From contig NZ_KB905370.1 in NCBI RefSeq assembly GCF_000378985.1, positions 1,641,830 through 1,705,829 on the forward strand: a stretch of 64,000 nucleotides of DNA. Reading direction: 5' to 3'. Each line of letters begins with the position of its first letter. Within the stretch, counting starts at the first letter, position 1. This DNA is from Ensifer sp. BR816. GTDB lineage: Bacteria; Pseudomonadota; Alphaproteobacteria; Rhizobiales; Rhizobiaceae. The position numbers and the translations under genes are program-made. Below, piece by piece: positions 8,991-18,900 of this stretch. Below the pieces are notes generated by a model. The model did not search any database. It worked only from the letters and a program-made list of their open reading frames with translations, and was not told the DNA's origin.

Positions 8991-11639
8991 TTACCGGCCC
9001 GTGATCTCCGCCTCCGTCGGCACCAGGATCTCGCGCTTGCCGGCGTGGTTCGCCGGGCCGATGATGCCTTCCTGTTCCATCCGCTCGATCAGCGATGCCG
9101 CCCTATTATAGCCGATACCGAGGCGCCGCTGCACGTAGGAGGTCGAGGCCTTGCCGTCGCGCAGCACGATCGCCACCGCCTGGTCGTAGGGATCCTCGGA
9201 ATCGGCCAGGTTCGCGGTGCCGGCCGGTCCGCCGCCGTCGTTCTCCTCGTCGTCGTCCTCGGTGATCGCATCGAGATATTGCGGCACGCCCTGCGTCTTC
9301 AGATAGGCGACCACCTCTTCCACTTCGGTGTCGGAAACGAAGGGGCCGTGGACGCGCTGGATGCGCCCGCCGCCGGCCATGTAGAGCATGTCGCCCTGGC
9401 CCAGCAGCTGCTCGGCGCCCTGCTCGCCGAGGATCGTGCGGCTGTCGATCTTCGAGGTGACCTGGAAGGAGATGCGGGTTGGGAAGTTGGCCTTGATCGT
9501 GCCGGTGATGACGTCGACCGACGGGCGCTGCGTCGCCATGATGACGTGGATGCCGGCGGCGCGCGCCATCTGGGCGAGCCGCTGCACCGCCCCTTCGATA
9601 TCTTTGCCGGCGACCATCATCAGGTCGGCCATCTCGTCGATGATGACGACGATATAGGGCATCGGCGAGAGATCGAATTCCTCGGTCTCGTAGACGGCCT
9701 CGCCGGTCTGGCGGTCGAAGCCGGTCTGCACCGTGCGGGTGATCGCCTCGCCTTTCGCCAGCGCCTGCTCGACGCGGGCGTTGAAGCCGTCGATGTTGCG
9801 GACGCCGATTTTCGACATCTTCTTGTAGCGCTCTTCCATCTCGCGCACGGTCCATTTCAGCGCGACGACGGCCTTCTTCGGATCGGTGACCACCGGCGAG
9901 AGCAGATGCGGGATGCCGTCATAGACGGAGAGTTCGAGCATCTTCGGATCGATCATGATCAGTCGGCACTGATCCGGGGTAAGGCGATAGACGAGCGACA
10001 GGATCATCGTGTTGATCGCCACCGACTTGCCCGAGCCTGTGGTGCCGGCGACGAGCAGATGCGGCATCTTGGCGAGGTCGGCGACGACCGGTTCGCCGCC
10101 GATCGTCTTGCCGAGCGCCATGGCGAGCTTCGTCTTGGTGGTCTCGAAATCGCGCGAGCCGATCAGCTCCCGCAGATAGACCATTTCGCGGCGCTGGTTC
10201 GGCAGTTCGATGCCGATGGCATTGCGGCCCGGCACCACGGCGACGCGGGCGGCAATCGCGCTCATCGAGCGGGCGATGTCGTCGGCAAGGCCGATGACAC
10301 GCGACGACTTGATGCCCGGCGCCGGTTCCAGCTCGTAGAGGGTCACGACGGGGCCGGGGCGGACATGGATGATCTCGCCCTTGACGCCGAAATCCTCGAG
10401 CACGCCCTCGAGCATGCGGGCGTTTTGCTCCAGTGCGTCAGACGACAGCGAGGCGTCGCGGGCGACATTCTTCGGCTCCGCGAGAAAATGGATCGGCGGC
10501 AGCGCGAAGTCGCCATCGTCCTCGACGAAGGAGCGCTGGGCCTCGCGTTCGATGCGCTGGCCGCTCTTCGGCCGCGGCGGCGGCGGCGCGACCCGCGAGG
10601 CCGCGACCGCCGGCCTTGCCGGGGCCGGGCGCGGCGCCCAGTCGGCGGCAATGTCGTCTTCGTCGTCCGGCAGGATGCCGGCGGGGCGAGGTTCGTCTAT
10701 GTCGAAGGGCGGGTCGTCGTTATCGGCGAGGATCGGCGGCGGCGTGACGATGCGGCGCTCGGCGCGATCGAGCGACGGCTCGATGCGGTCGGCGCCACCC
10801 TGCGCCTTCGGACGGGCCGGCTCGTTGAGCGTGCCGAATTCGTCATTGTTGAAATCGTAGGGCTCGTCATACTGGCGCTTGGTGCGGCTGGCGCTCAGGC
10901 CGAAGGCGCGCCGCAGCCGGGCTTGCGCCGTGAAGCGCATATGCGCGAGCGAGCCCATCAGCAGGGTCAGCGGACCTTCGTCGTCGTCTTCCTCGAGTTC
11001 TTCGCGAATGGTGCGCGCCTTGCTGGGGACGGGCACCGGTGCGTCCTCTTCCTCATCCGCCTCGCTGACGCCGATCAGGCCGGCGCTGAAGATCAGCGCC
11101 CAGGCCGCCGGCCCGGCGAACAGGCAGGCGAGAACGGTGGCGAAGGTGCCGCTCGGGAAAGTGCCGGTGAAGAGCGCCGGGAAACGCAGGATCATGTCGC
11201 CGAAGACGCCGCCGAGGCCGTTCGGCAGCGGCCAGGTGATCGGCGCCGGAACGCAGCTCAAGGCGGCGCTGGCGAGCACCGAGCCGACGAACCAGAGGGC
11301 GAACCGCTTCACGACCTTGTCGAAGGGCTTGTTGCCGATGAGCACGAGCGCCCAGGCGACGACCGGCAGCAGCGCTACGACGCTCGCCAGGCCGAAGAAT
11401 TGCATGAAGATGTCGGCAAAGGCGGCGCCGCCATGGCCGAGCAGGTTGGTCGGCTCCTGAGCGGTCGCATAGGAAAAGCTTGGATCGGAGACGTTCCATG
11501 TCGAGAGGGCGGCGACGGCGAGCGCCAAGGCGCCGAACAGCGCAAAACCAGCCAGCGACGCGGTCTGGCGCCAAAGGAAGATGGTCAGCACGAACTGGTT
11601 GGAACGGCTGTCAAGCGTTGCGGGGTTGCTTCTGCTCAT
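8991..11639 (-). CDS. ftsK: DNA translocase FtsK
   Basis: Septum-located motor that pumps chromosome termini during division. 882 aa, in the range for alphaproteobacterial FtsK. About four membrane segments occupy residues 25-190, followed by an acidic/proline-rich linker (about 200-400), the RecA-like motor with Walker A GTTGSGKS (about 531-538) and Walker [14 protein letters not shown], and a C-terminal winged-helix gamma domain ([16 protein letters not shown]). Monocistronic on this strand, 115 bp upstream of the LolA-like gene. Rhizobia commonly carry a second FtsK. Confidence 0.96.
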   Translation of the reverse strand: MSRSNPATLDSRSNQFVLTIFLWRQTASLAGFALFGALALAVAALSTWNVSDPSFSYATAQEPTNLLGHGGAAFADIFMQFFGLASVVALLPVVAWALVLIGNKPFDKVVKRFALWFVGSVLASAALSCVPAPITWPLPNGLGGVFGDMILRFPALFTGTFPSGTFATVLACLFAGPAAWALIFSAGLIGVSEADEEEDAPVPVPSKARTIREELEEDDDEGPLTLLMGSLAHMRFTAQARLRRAFGLSASRTKRQYDEPYDFNNDEFGTLNEPARPKAQGGADRIEPSLDRAERRIVTPPPILADNDDPPFDIDEPRPAGILPDDEDDIAADWAPRPAPARPAVAASRVAPPPPRPKSGQRIEREAQRSFVEDDGDFALPPIHFLAEPKNVARDASLSSDALEQNARMLEGVLEDFGVKGEIIHVRPGPVVTLYELEPAPGIKSSRVIGLADDIARSMSAIAARVAVVPGRNAIGIELPNQRREMVYLRELIGSRDFETTKTKLAMALGKTIGGEPVVADLAKMPHLLVAGTTGSGKSVAINTMILSLVYRLTPDQCRLIMIDPKMLELSVYDGIPHLLSPVVTDPKKAVVALKWTVREMEERYKKMSKIGVRNIDGFNARVEQALAKGEAITRTVQTGFDRQTGEAVYETEEFDLSPMPYIVVIIDEMADLMMVAGKDIEGAVQRLAQMARAAGIHVIMATQRPSVDVITGTIKANFPTRISFQVTSKIDSRTILGEQGAEQLLGQGDMLYMAGGGRIQRVHGPFVSDTEVEEVVAYLKTQGVPQYLDAITEDDDEENDGGGPAGTANLADSEDPYDQAVAIVLRDGKASTSYVQRRLGIGYNRAASLIERMEQEGIIGPANHAGKREILVPTEAEITGR

Positions 11640-11978
11640 GTTGCCTGCTGCCCGTTTCGATCCGCCGGAGCGCCACGCATTTTTGAAGTGAACGGTGGGA
11701 GCATTCCAGCCATTGATTGCAGGGCATCCTTGCCGCCCTCCGAAACCGGTGCGGCGCAGAATGCTCCGGACACATTGCGTGCCATGGAATCAACCTACGC
11801 GGAGGTGGGTTAATGCGACATTAACCATCCCGCGTGTGGGGTCGAAATAGCGGTGGATCGGCCTCGTCGAGACAAAAAAAGCCCGGATCGCGAGGATCCG
11901 GGCGAAGGGCGATCCGCGAAATATGCGGATCGCGACGGGACTGGTGGCGGCGCCGTTCTGTGGGCGCCGCAATCGAGA
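11640..11978. other. intergenic region between ftsK and amtB
   Basis: A 339-bp stretch upstream of ftsK and downstream of amtB, both on the minus strand. It must hold the ftsK promoter, though no clear -35/-10 pair was picked out. Its amtB-proximal third contains two adjacent hairpins: the amtB terminator (11881-11903) and a second perfect 9-bp stem GCGATCCGC/GCGGATCGC (11909-11933). No gene of its own was recognised. Confidence 0.6.
11874..11903 (-). terminator. rho-independent terminator of glnK-amtB
   Basis: Minus-strand stem GCCCGGATC (11881-11889) / GATCCGGGC (11895-11903) with a 5-base loop, followed by seven T. It lies about 75 bases past the amtB stop. Confidence 0.85.
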
Positions 11979-13403
11979 TTAGCTGGCGTGGTAGGCGGCT
12001 TCGCCGTGCGAGGAGAGGTCGAGACCTTCGCGTTCCGCTTCGACCGAGACGCGCAGACCGACGATCGCATCGACTACCTTGAAGAGGATGAACGAGCCGA
12101 TACCGGACCAGACGACCGTGACGAGCACGCCCTTCAACTGCGCCAGAACCTGGGTTGCGGTACCGGCATAGCCGGCGGCGAAGTCCGCGGTCGAGTAGTC
12201 GACGATGCCTGCGCCGCCGAGCGCCGGGTTGACGAGGATGCCGGTGCCGATGGCGCCGAGGATGCCGCCGACGCCGTGGATGCCGAAGACATCGAGGCTG
12301 TCGTCATAGTGGAACTTGTTCTTCACCACGTCGACGAAGAAGTAGCAGACCGGCGAGACGACGAGGCCGAGGACGATTGCGCCCATCGGACCGGCGAAGC
12401 CGGCGGCCGGGGTGACGGCGACGAGACCGGCAACGGCACCGGACGCAGCGCCGAGCATCGAAGCCTTGCCGCGCACCAGCGTTTCAACCACGGCCCAGGA
12501 GATGATGGCGGCGGCGGTTGCCAGGAAGGTGTTGAGCATGGCGAGGACGGCATAGGCGTTGGCTTCGAGGTTGGAGCCGGCATTGAAGCCGAACCAGCCG
12601 ACCCACAGCAGCGAGGCGCCGACCATGGTGAGCGTCATCGAATGCGGCGCCATGATCTCCTTCTTGTAGCCCGTGCGCTTACCGAGCATGATCGCCCCGA
12701 CAAGGCCGGCGATACCGGCATTGATGTGGACGACGGTGCCGCCGGCGAAGTCGATCGCGCCGAAGGAGAAGATCAGGCCGGTCGGAGCCGTATAGGCGCT
12801 CGGACCACCCCAGAACCAGACCATGTGGGCGACCGGGAAGTAGATGAAGGTGACCCATAGGATGACGAACAGCATGACGGCCGAGAACTTGATGCGCTCG
12901 GCGAAAGCGCCGACGATCAGCGCCGGCGTGATGCAGGCGAAGGTCATCTGGAAGACGACGAAGACGTATTCGGGAATGAAGACGCCCTTGGAGAAGCTTT
13001 CCGCAAGTGTCGTCGTGTCAACGCCGGCGAGGAACATCTTCGAGAAGCCGCCGATGAAGGAGTTGAGCGAGCCGCCATCGGTGAAGGCGAGCGAATAGCC
13101 GTAGGTCACCCAGATGATCATCACGACGGCGGTGATCATCAGAACCTGCATCAGCACCGACAGCATGTTCTTGGCGCGCACGAGACCGCCATAGAAGAGC
13201 GCGAGACCGGGAACGGTCATCAGAAGGACGAGGATGGTCGACAGCAGCATCCAGGTGGTGTCGCCCTTGTCCGGAACCGGGGTTGCCGCAACGGCCTCGG
13301 CGGCGGCGGGCGCCGCCTCCTGGGCGAAGGCAACGGCCGGCGCGAGCAAGGCGGCAGCGGCGGCGCCCACGCGTCGAAGAGAGGAGGAAAGGTAGAATGA
13401 CAT
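11979..13403 (-). CDS. amtB: ammonium transporter AmtB
   Basis: Trimeric inner-membrane ammonium channel. 474 aa. A cleavable leader (AALLAPAVAFAQE) and an Ala-rich spacer precede about eleven membrane helices. Family signatures include PGLALFYGGLVRAKNML, DFAGGTVVHINAG (with the pore histidine) and the later HYDDSLDVFGIHGVGG (second pore histidine). It follows glnK by 27 bp, so the partner PII protein is co-transcribed and can plug the channel when ammonium is plentiful. Nitrogen control through the upstream sigma-54-like promoter is likely. Confidence 0.96.
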   Translation of the reverse strand: MSFYLSSSLRRVGAAAAALLAPAVAFAQEAAPAAAEAVAATPVPDKGDTTWMLLSTILVLLMTVPGLALFYGGLVRAKNMLSVLMQVLMITAVVMIIWVTYGYSLAFTDGGSLNSFIGGFSKMFLAGVDTTTLAESFSKGVFIPEYVFVVFQMTFACITPALIVGAFAERIKFSAVMLFVILWVTFIYFPVAHMVWFWGGPSAYTAPTGLIFSFGAIDFAGGTVVHINAGIAGLVGAIMLGKRTGYKKEIMAPHSMTLTMVGASLLWVGWFGFNAGSNLEANAYAVLAMLNTFLATAAAIISWAVVETLVRGKASMLGAASGAVAGLVAVTPAAGFAGPMGAIVLGLVVSPVCYFFVDVVKNKFHYDDSLDVFGIHGVGGILGAIGTGILVNPALGGAGIVDYSTADFAAGYAGTATQVLAQLKGVLVTVVWSGIGSFILFKVVDAIVGLRVSVEAEREGLDLSSHGEAAYHAS

Positions 13404-13430
13404 CGAGAAATGCTCCCTGATCGGCGCTGC

Positions 13431-13964
<534 letters not shown>

Positions 13965-14020
13965 TTAAAAAGCCGATAAAATAGGCAAAAGCCAAAAAAT
14001 GGCTCATGGATGGCTATTTT

Positions 14021-14905
14021 TTACTCAACTGCCTTTTTACGGATCAGGCCTTCCTGCGCCACCGAGGCGATCAGCACGCCGGAACGATCGAACAAGCTGC
14101 CGCGCGTCATGCCGCGCGCGCCGTGTGCGCTCGGGCTATCCTGCGTGTAGAGCAGCCAGTCGTCCATCCTCGACGGGCGGTGGAACCACATGGCGTGGTC
14201 GAGGCTCGCGACCTGCAGCGTCCTGTCGAAAACCGACGTGCCATGCGCATAGAGCGAAGTGTCGAGCAGCGTCATGTCGGAGAGATAGGCAAGGACGGCG
14301 GCCTGTAGATGACGCTCGTCCGGCACCTTGCCGACGGCCTTCACCCAGACGTCCTGCCGCGGCGCGGCCTTGTCGCGCGAGAAATAGTGCTCCAGCGCAG
14401 TCGGCCGGATCTCGATCGGCCGCGGCCGCTCCCAATAGCGGCGGATCGCCTCCGGCGCATGGACGAGGAATTTTTCGCGCAGTTCCTGTTCGCCCGGCAG
14501 CGTTTCCGGCATCGGCACGTCGGGCATGTCGAACTGATGATCGAACCCGTCCTCGTCATACTGGAAGGAGGCCGACATGGAGAAGATCGCCTTGCCGTGC
14601 TGAATCGCCACGACGCGCCGCGTCGCAAAGCTCGCTCCGTCGCGGATGCGGTCAACCTCGTAGATGATCGGCACGGCGGGATCGCCGGGCCGCAGGAAAT
14701 AGGCGTGCAGCGAATGGACGTAGCGGCCGGCATCCACGGTACGTTGCGCCGCGACGAGCGCCTGGCCGATCACCTGTCCGCCGAACACGCGCTGCCAGCC
14801 GACCTGGGGGCTCAGGCCCCGGAACAGATTCTCCTCCAGCTTCTCGAGATCGAGGATCTGAAGCAGCGCATCCATGGGCGTGGCGGTCTCGGCGGGGCGC
14901 GACAT
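14021..14905 (-). CDS. tesB: acyl-CoA thioesterase II
   Basis: Hydrolyses acyl-CoA to free acid and CoA. 294 aa, a double hot-dog protein of normal TesB length. The N-terminal hot-dog carries GLSPQVGWQRVFGGQVIGQAL and HSLHAYFLRPGD, and the C-terminal one HAMWFHRP and DDWLLY. Start at 14905 (MSRPAETATPMD) is supported by AGGAGA 8 bases upstream; a longer reading from 14938 is possible. In enterobacteria tesB follows glnK-amtB; here it precedes them on the same strand, separated by an AT-rich 251-bp gap that carries the glnK promoter. Confidence 0.94.
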   Translation of the reverse strand: MSRPAETATPMDALLQILDLEKLEENLFRGLSPQVGWQRVFGGQVIGQALVAAQRTVDAGRYVHSLHAYFLRPGDPAVPIIYEVDRIRDGASFATRRVVAIQHGKAIFSMSASFQYDEDGFDHQFDMPDVPMPETLPGEQELREKFLVHAPEAIRRYWERPRPIEIRPTALEHYFSRDKAAPRQDVWVKAVGKVPDERHLQAAVLAYLSDMTLLDTSLYAHGTSVFDRTLQVASLDHAMWFHRPSRMDDWLLYTQDSPSAHGARGMTRGSLFDRSGVLIASVAQEGLIRKKAVE

Positions 14906-15089
14906 CTCGGCGGTCTCCTCTACAGCGCCGCGCGTCATTTCAGACGCGCAAAGGCCGCTGTAACACTTTGAGTTGCTGCATGTCTCCTCAAATCGCCTCC
15001 GCTTCAAGGAGGCATGCAGCAGTAGGAACGGTGGTGGCATTGATCTATATAGGCACGAGGTGATGCTCAAATGCGACGGGAGAGAAGCG

Positions 15090-16304
15090 ATGATCGATGT
15101 GTTGATTGCCGGAGGCGGCTATGTCGGCCTGTCGCTCGCCGTATCGCTGAAGAAAGCGGCTCCGCATCTTGAGGTGACGGTCGTGGACGGTGCGCCCGAG
15201 GGCGCCTGGAAAAGGGACGAGCGGGCGTCCGCAGTCGCGCTTGCCGCCGAGCGCATGCTCGATGTTCTCGGAGTCTGGGGTGCGATCGCGCCGGAGGCCG
15301 AGCCTATCCTCCGGATGGAGATTACCGATTCGAAGACGGCCGATCCCGTCCGTCCGGTGTTCCTGACCTTCGAGGGCGATGGCGGCGAGGGGCGTCCCTT
15401 CGCCCATATGGTTCCGAACACCGCGCTGGTCGGTGCTTTGCGCGAGGCCTGCCGGGATCTCGGTATCGCGATCCGGCAATCGGCGATGGTCGAGAGCTTC
15501 AGGAGCGGCGACCACGCCGTCGCCGTGACGCTCGCCGGCGGCGAGGCGTTGGAGGCGCGGCTGCTGGTCGCCTGCGACGGCGTGCGTTCGAAATTGCGCG
15601 AGGCGGCCGGCATCAAGGTCGTCGAGTTCGACTACGGCCAGTCGGGCATTGTGACGACGGTCGAGCACGAGCGTCCGCATGGCGGCACGGCGGAGGAGCA
15701 TTTCCTGCCGGCCGGTCCTTTCGCCACGCTGCCGCTCAAGAACAACCGCTCCTCGCTCGTCTGGACGGAGAGCAGCTACGATGCCGAAAGGCTGTTGAAA
15801 GAGGATGACTTCATTTTCGAGGAGGAACTGGAGCGCCGCTTCGGCCACAAGCTCGGCCATCTCAAGGTGGTCGGCGGTCGCAGGGCCTTTCCGCTCGGGC
15901 TGACCCTGGCCCGCGATTTCGTGGGCCCGCGTTTCGCGCTCGCCGGCGACGCCGCCCACGGCATTCACCCGATCTCCGGCCAGGGCCTCAATCTCGGCTT
16001 CAAGGACGTGGCGGCGCTTGCCGAAACGATCGTCGAGGCGGACCGACTCGGCCTCGACATCGGCTCGCTTGCCGTCCTCGAGCGCTACCAGACCTGGCGG
16101 CGTTTCGACACGTTCCGCATGGGGGTGACGACGGATGTGCTGAACCGGCTGTTCTCCAACGACATCACACCGGTCAGGGTCGCCCGCGACATCGGCCTCG
16201 GCCTCGTCGATCGGGTGCCGTCGCTCAAGAATTTCTTCATTCGCCAGGCCGCAGGCGTTGCAGGCGAAGCGGACCCGCGATTGCTGTCGGGGCAGCCGAT
16301 CTGA
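15090..16304 (+). CDS. UbiH/UbiF-family FAD monooxygenase
   Basis: Flavin-dependent aromatic hydroxylase of the kind that acts in ubiquinone ring synthesis. 404 aa. FAD-binding motifs: IAGGGYVGLSLAVSLKK (dinucleotide fold, residues 5-21), LLVACDGVRSKLR, and GDAAHGIHPISGQGLNLG near residue 290. Start at 15090 is chosen because family members begin at the FAD fold and a GGGAGAG site precedes it; the frame is open upstream. Which ring position it hydroxylates cannot be told, so UbiF and UbiH remain alternatives. Divergent from tesB. Confidence 0.87.
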   Translation: MIDVLIAGGGYVGLSLAVSLKKAAPHLEVTVVDGAPEGAWKRDERASAVALAAERMLDVLGVWGAIAPEAEPILRMEITDSKTADPVRPVFLTFEGDGGEGRPFAHMVPNTALVGALREACRDLGIAIRQSAMVESFRSGDHAVAVTLAGGEALEARLLVACDGVRSKLREAAGIKVVEFDYGQSGIVTTVEHERPHGGTAEEHFLPAGPFATLPLKNNRSSLVWTESSYDAERLLKEDDFIFEEELERRFGHKLGHLKVVGGRRAFPLGLTLARDFVGPRFALAGDAAHGIHPISGQGLNLGFKDVAALAETIVEADRLGLDIGSLAVLERYQTWRRFDTFRMGVTTDVLNRLFSNDITPVRVARDIGLGLVDRVPSLKNFFIRQAAGVAGEADPRLLSGQPI

Positions 16305-16333
16305 CGGGTGGAGCGCGTTTCTCGCGTGGCGCG

Positions 16334-16456
16334 CCCCTCAGCCGGCCTGCCGGCCACCTTCTCCCCGCAAGCGGGGAGAAGGGACTCGCGGCAGCGCCCA
16401 AGCTCTCCCCGCGAGCAGGAAGAGGGTTTGTCCCCGCGTTAAACCCGAGGAGCGGG
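16334..16456. repeat. rhizobial mosaic repeat, copy A
   Basis: Begins CCCCTCAGCCGGCCTGCCGG, then the CTCCCCGCAAGCGGGGAG hairpin, and ends at TTAAACCCGAGG. The same ends recur in inverted orientation near 21212-21322 and 61205-61378. The right end overlaps the nudix gene and supplies its last codons and stop. Confidence 0.75.
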
Positions 16457-16897
16457 GCAATCCCGCCAACATCGAAAGAAGTCCAGACCTTCCTGCATCC
16501 CGTACCCCAGTCGCGTGACGGCCTCGGTGGGGCTCAGCCAGAAGAACCGAAATCGGATAGGCGCGCCGCCGCTGTCCGGCGTCAGTTCGTGGTGCAGCCA
16601 TGTTTGCCGATGTTCGCCTTCAAGGGCCACGTGGAAATGGTGACGGCGGTGGCAGATTTCCCTGTTCCCCTTCGCGTAGCGATAATCCTGTGTGGCGAAT
16701 TGGGTCAACGTGTCCGGCGGCGTGAGCCCGGTCTCCTCCGAGAATTCCCGGCGGGCGGCCTCCTCGGGGCTCTCGCCCGGCTCCATCGTGCCGCCCGGCA
16801 CCTGCAGCTCGATTTCGGGAAAGTCCGGCTCGTCAAAGACCAACAGCAAACCCCGCCAGGTGGCGTAGATCAGCACCTTGTGCGCGTCCGGCGTCAT
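16439..16897 (-). CDS. NUDIX hydrolase
   Basis: 152-aa Nudix pyrophosphohydrolase. The Nudix box is complete: GTMEPGESPEEAARREFSEE followed by TGL, with Gly, Glu and REFSEE at the required spacing (about residues 36-58). It hydrolyses a nucleoside-diphosphate-linked substrate that cannot be named from sequence. The start overlaps the MoxR stop by 4 bases (ATGA), so it is the last gene of the leuD-ridA-moxR-nudix unit. The final residues, CPAPRV and the stop, are encoded inside a mosaic repeat, so the natural C-terminus was probably replaced or extended. Confidence 0.88.
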   Translation of the reverse strand: MTPDAHKVLIYATWRGLLLVFDEPDFPEIELQVPGGTMEPGESPEEAARREFSEETGLTPPDTLTQFATQDYRYAKGNREICHRRHHFHVALEGEHRQTWLHHELTPDSGGAPIRFRFFWLSPTEAVTRLGYGMQEGLDFFRCWRDCPAPRV

Positions 16898-17751
16898 GCG
16901 TCGCGGCGCGCCATGAAGGCCAGCCGCTCGAAAAGGTGCACGTCCTGCTCGTTCTTCAGAAGCGCGCCGTGCAGCTTCGGCAGCATCGATTTCGGATCGG
17001 CGCGCAAGTCCGCCGGATCGATCTCGTCGGCGACCAGCAGGCGGATCCAGTCGAGCGCCTCCGATGTCGAGGGCTTCTTTTTCAAGCCCGGCACCTCGCG
17101 GATGCCGTAGAAGGCGGCAAGGGCTGCCGACAGCAGGGTCTTGCGGATGCCGGGATAGTGGACCTCGACGATGCGGGCGAGCGTCTCGGCATCGGGAAAG
17201 CGGATATAGTGGAAGAAGCAGCGGCGCAGGAAAGCGTCCGGCAGTTCCTTCTCGTTGTTGGAGGTGATGATGACGATCGGCCGGTGCCGGGCGCGGATCA
17301 TCTCTCCGGTCTCGTAGACGTGGAACTCCATCCGGTCGAGTTCCTGCAAGAGGTCGTTCGGAAATTCGATGTCCGCCTTGTCGATCTCGTCAATCAGCAG
17401 CACGACTTTCTCGGCCGCCTCGAAGGCCTGCCAGAGCTTGCCCTTGCGGATATAGTTCTTCACGTCGTTGACGCGGGCATCGCCGAGCTGGCTGTCGCGC
17501 AGCCGCGAGACGGCGTCGTATTCGTAAAGCCCCTGCTGCGCCTTGGTGGTCGACTTGACGCTCCACTCGATGAGGTCGAGGCCAAGTGCCGCGGCGATCT
17601 GGCGGGCAAGCTCCGTCTTGCCGGTGCCGGGCTCTCCCTTGACGAGCAGCGGCCGCTCCAGCCTTATCGCCGCATTGACGGCGACCATCAGGTCCTTGTC
17701 GGCGATATAGTCGGCGGTGCCTTCAAACTGCATGAGCCTGCTCTGTTCCAT
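16894..17751 (-). CDS. MoxR-family AAA+ ATPase
   Basis: 285-aa AAA+ protein acting as a chaperone-like ATPase. Walker A is GEPGTGKTE (about residues 38-46), Walker B VVLLIDEIDKAD (about 115-126), sensor 1 ITSNNEKELPDAFLRRCFFH with the arginine finger. MoxR ATPases usually pair with a VWA-domain protein; none is adjacent here, and the next gene is a Nudix hydrolase. It starts 6 bp after the RidA-like stop. Its client is unknown. Confidence 0.9.
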   Translation of the reverse strand: MEQSRLMQFEGTADYIADKDLMVAVNAAIRLERPLLVKGEPGTGKTELARQIAAALGLDLIEWSVKSTTKAQQGLYEYDAVSRLRDSQLGDARVNDVKNYIRKGKLWQAFEAAEKVVLLIDEIDKADIEFPNDLLQELDRMEFHVYETGEMIRARHRPIVIITSNNEKELPDAFLRRCFFHYIRFPDAETLARIVEVHYPGIRKTLLSAALAAFYGIREVPGLKKKPSTSEALDWIRLLVADEIDPADLRADPKSMLPKLHGALLKNEQDVHLFERLAFMARRDA

Positions 17752-17757
17752 CCCGCT

Positions 17758-18138
17758 TTACCCGCGAAACGCCGTGACCTCGATTTCGATCAGCATTTCC
17801 GGGCGGATCAGGTCGCAGACAATCATCGTCGCGGCCGGGCGGATCTCGCCGAAAACCGCGCCGAAAATCGGGAAGACCCGGTCGGCGAAACTGGCGTCGG
17901 TGACGTAGTAGTGATGGCGCACGACATCCGAGAGCGAGAAGCCGGCTTCATGCAGCGCACCTTCGATCGTCTTCAGGCAATTGCGCGCCTGTTCCTCGAC
18001 CGTCTCCGGCATGGTCATGCTGGCGTAGTCGTATCCGGTCGTGCCCGAGACGAAGCACCAGTCGCCCTTGACGACGGCACGCGAATAGCCTGCCGTCTTC
18101 TCAAAGGGCGATCCGGTCGAAATCAGCCTGCGCGTCAT
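17758..18138 (-). CDS. RidA/YjgF-family protein
   Basis: 126-aa protein of the RidA/YER057c/UK114 superfamily, whose best-known members deaminate reactive enamine/imine intermediates. The fold signature is visible: FVSGTTGYD, then NCLKTIEGALHEAGFSLSDV and the C-terminal VCDLIRPEMLIEIEVTAF, with an Arg in GEIRPAATMI at the usual active-site position. It starts 11 bp after leuD. The branched-chain context fits removal of 2-aminoacrylate-type by-products, but this is inference. Start at 18138 (MTRRLISTGSPFE). Confidence 0.87.
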   Translation of the reverse strand: MTRRLISTGSPFEKTAGYSRAVVKGDWCFVSGTTGYDYASMTMPETVEEQARNCLKTIEGALHEAGFSLSDVVRHHYYVTDASFADRVFPIFGAVFGEIRPAATMIVCDLIRPEMLIEIEVTAFRG

Positions 18139-18149
18139 CCGCGAACCGT

Positions 18150-18755
18150 TCAGGCCCAGGGACGCGATGCGGCGGTCGACTTCTCGAAGCTGTCGATAGC
18201 GCCTGCCTTTTCGAGCGTCAGGCCGATATCGTCGAGGCCATTCAGGAGGCAGTGGCGCTTGAAGGCATCGATCTCGAACTTGATCGAGCCGCCGTCCGGG
18301 CCGGTAATTTCCTGGGCTTCCAGATCGACAGACAAGACGGCGTTGGAACCGCGGTTGGCATCGTCCATCAGTTTGTCGAGGTCGGCCTGGCTGACGACGA
18401 TCGGCAGGATGCCGTTCTTGAAACAGTTGTTGTAGAAGATGTCGGCGAACGAGGTCGAGATGACGCAGCGGATGCCGAAATCGAGGAGCGCCCAAGGCGC
18501 ATGCTCGCGCGAGGAGCCACAGCCGAAGTTGTCGCCGGCAACGAGGATCTTGGCGTTCTGATAGGCCGGCTTGTTGAGGACGAAATCCGGATTCGCCGTG
18601 CCGTCCTCATTGTAGCGGGCCTCGGCGAAAAGTCCCGTGCCGAGCCCGGTGCGCTTGATCGTCTTCAGGTAATCCTTCGGGATGATCATGTCCGTGTCGA
18701 TGTTGACGACGGGCAGGGGCGCAGCGACGCCGGTGAGCTTGACGAACTTGTCCAT
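18150..18755 (-). CDS. leuD: 3-isopropylmalate dehydratase small subunit
   Basis: Swivelling-domain subunit that with LeuC isomerises 2-isopropylmalate to 3-isopropylmalate in leucine synthesis. 201 aa, normal length. Signatures: [18 protein letters not shown] (residues 14-31), [18 protein letters not shown] (about 73-90) and [17 protein letters not shown]. leuC is not in the window, as expected for rhizobia in which leuC and leuD are separate. First gene of the leuD-ridA-moxR-nudix unit. Confidence 0.96.
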   Translation of the reverse strand: MDKFVKLTGVAAPLPVVNIDTDMIIPKDYLKTIKRTGLGTGLFAEARYNEDGTANPDFVLNKPAYQNAKILVAGDNFGCGSSREHAPWALLDFGIRCVISTSFADIFYNNCFKNGILPIVVSQADLDKLMDDANRGSNAVLSVDLEAQEITGPDGGSIKFEIDAFKRHCLLNGLDDIGLTLEKAGAIDSFEKSTAASRPWA

Positions 18756-18900
18756 GGTCTAGCCTTCGATTTCAGCGGAAGTGTTGGGAGAGCGTTTAGA
18801 TCAGTTTTGCGCTGAAATGAAGGAGAATCTGCGCATCCGGGCTCTGCCGGCTCGATTCCAAAGCGTCCGCTGCGCATTCAACTGAACGCGCAGCGCCCTA

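Noticed and set aside
9045-11813. 922-codon plus-strand open frame opposite ftsK
   Set aside because: Shadow frame of ftsK; the protein is Arg/Asp/His-rich with no family motif.
13975-14020. A/T-rich small stem-loops between tesB and glnK
   Set aside because: Possible tesB terminator, but the stems are only 4-5 bp and no single structure stands out.
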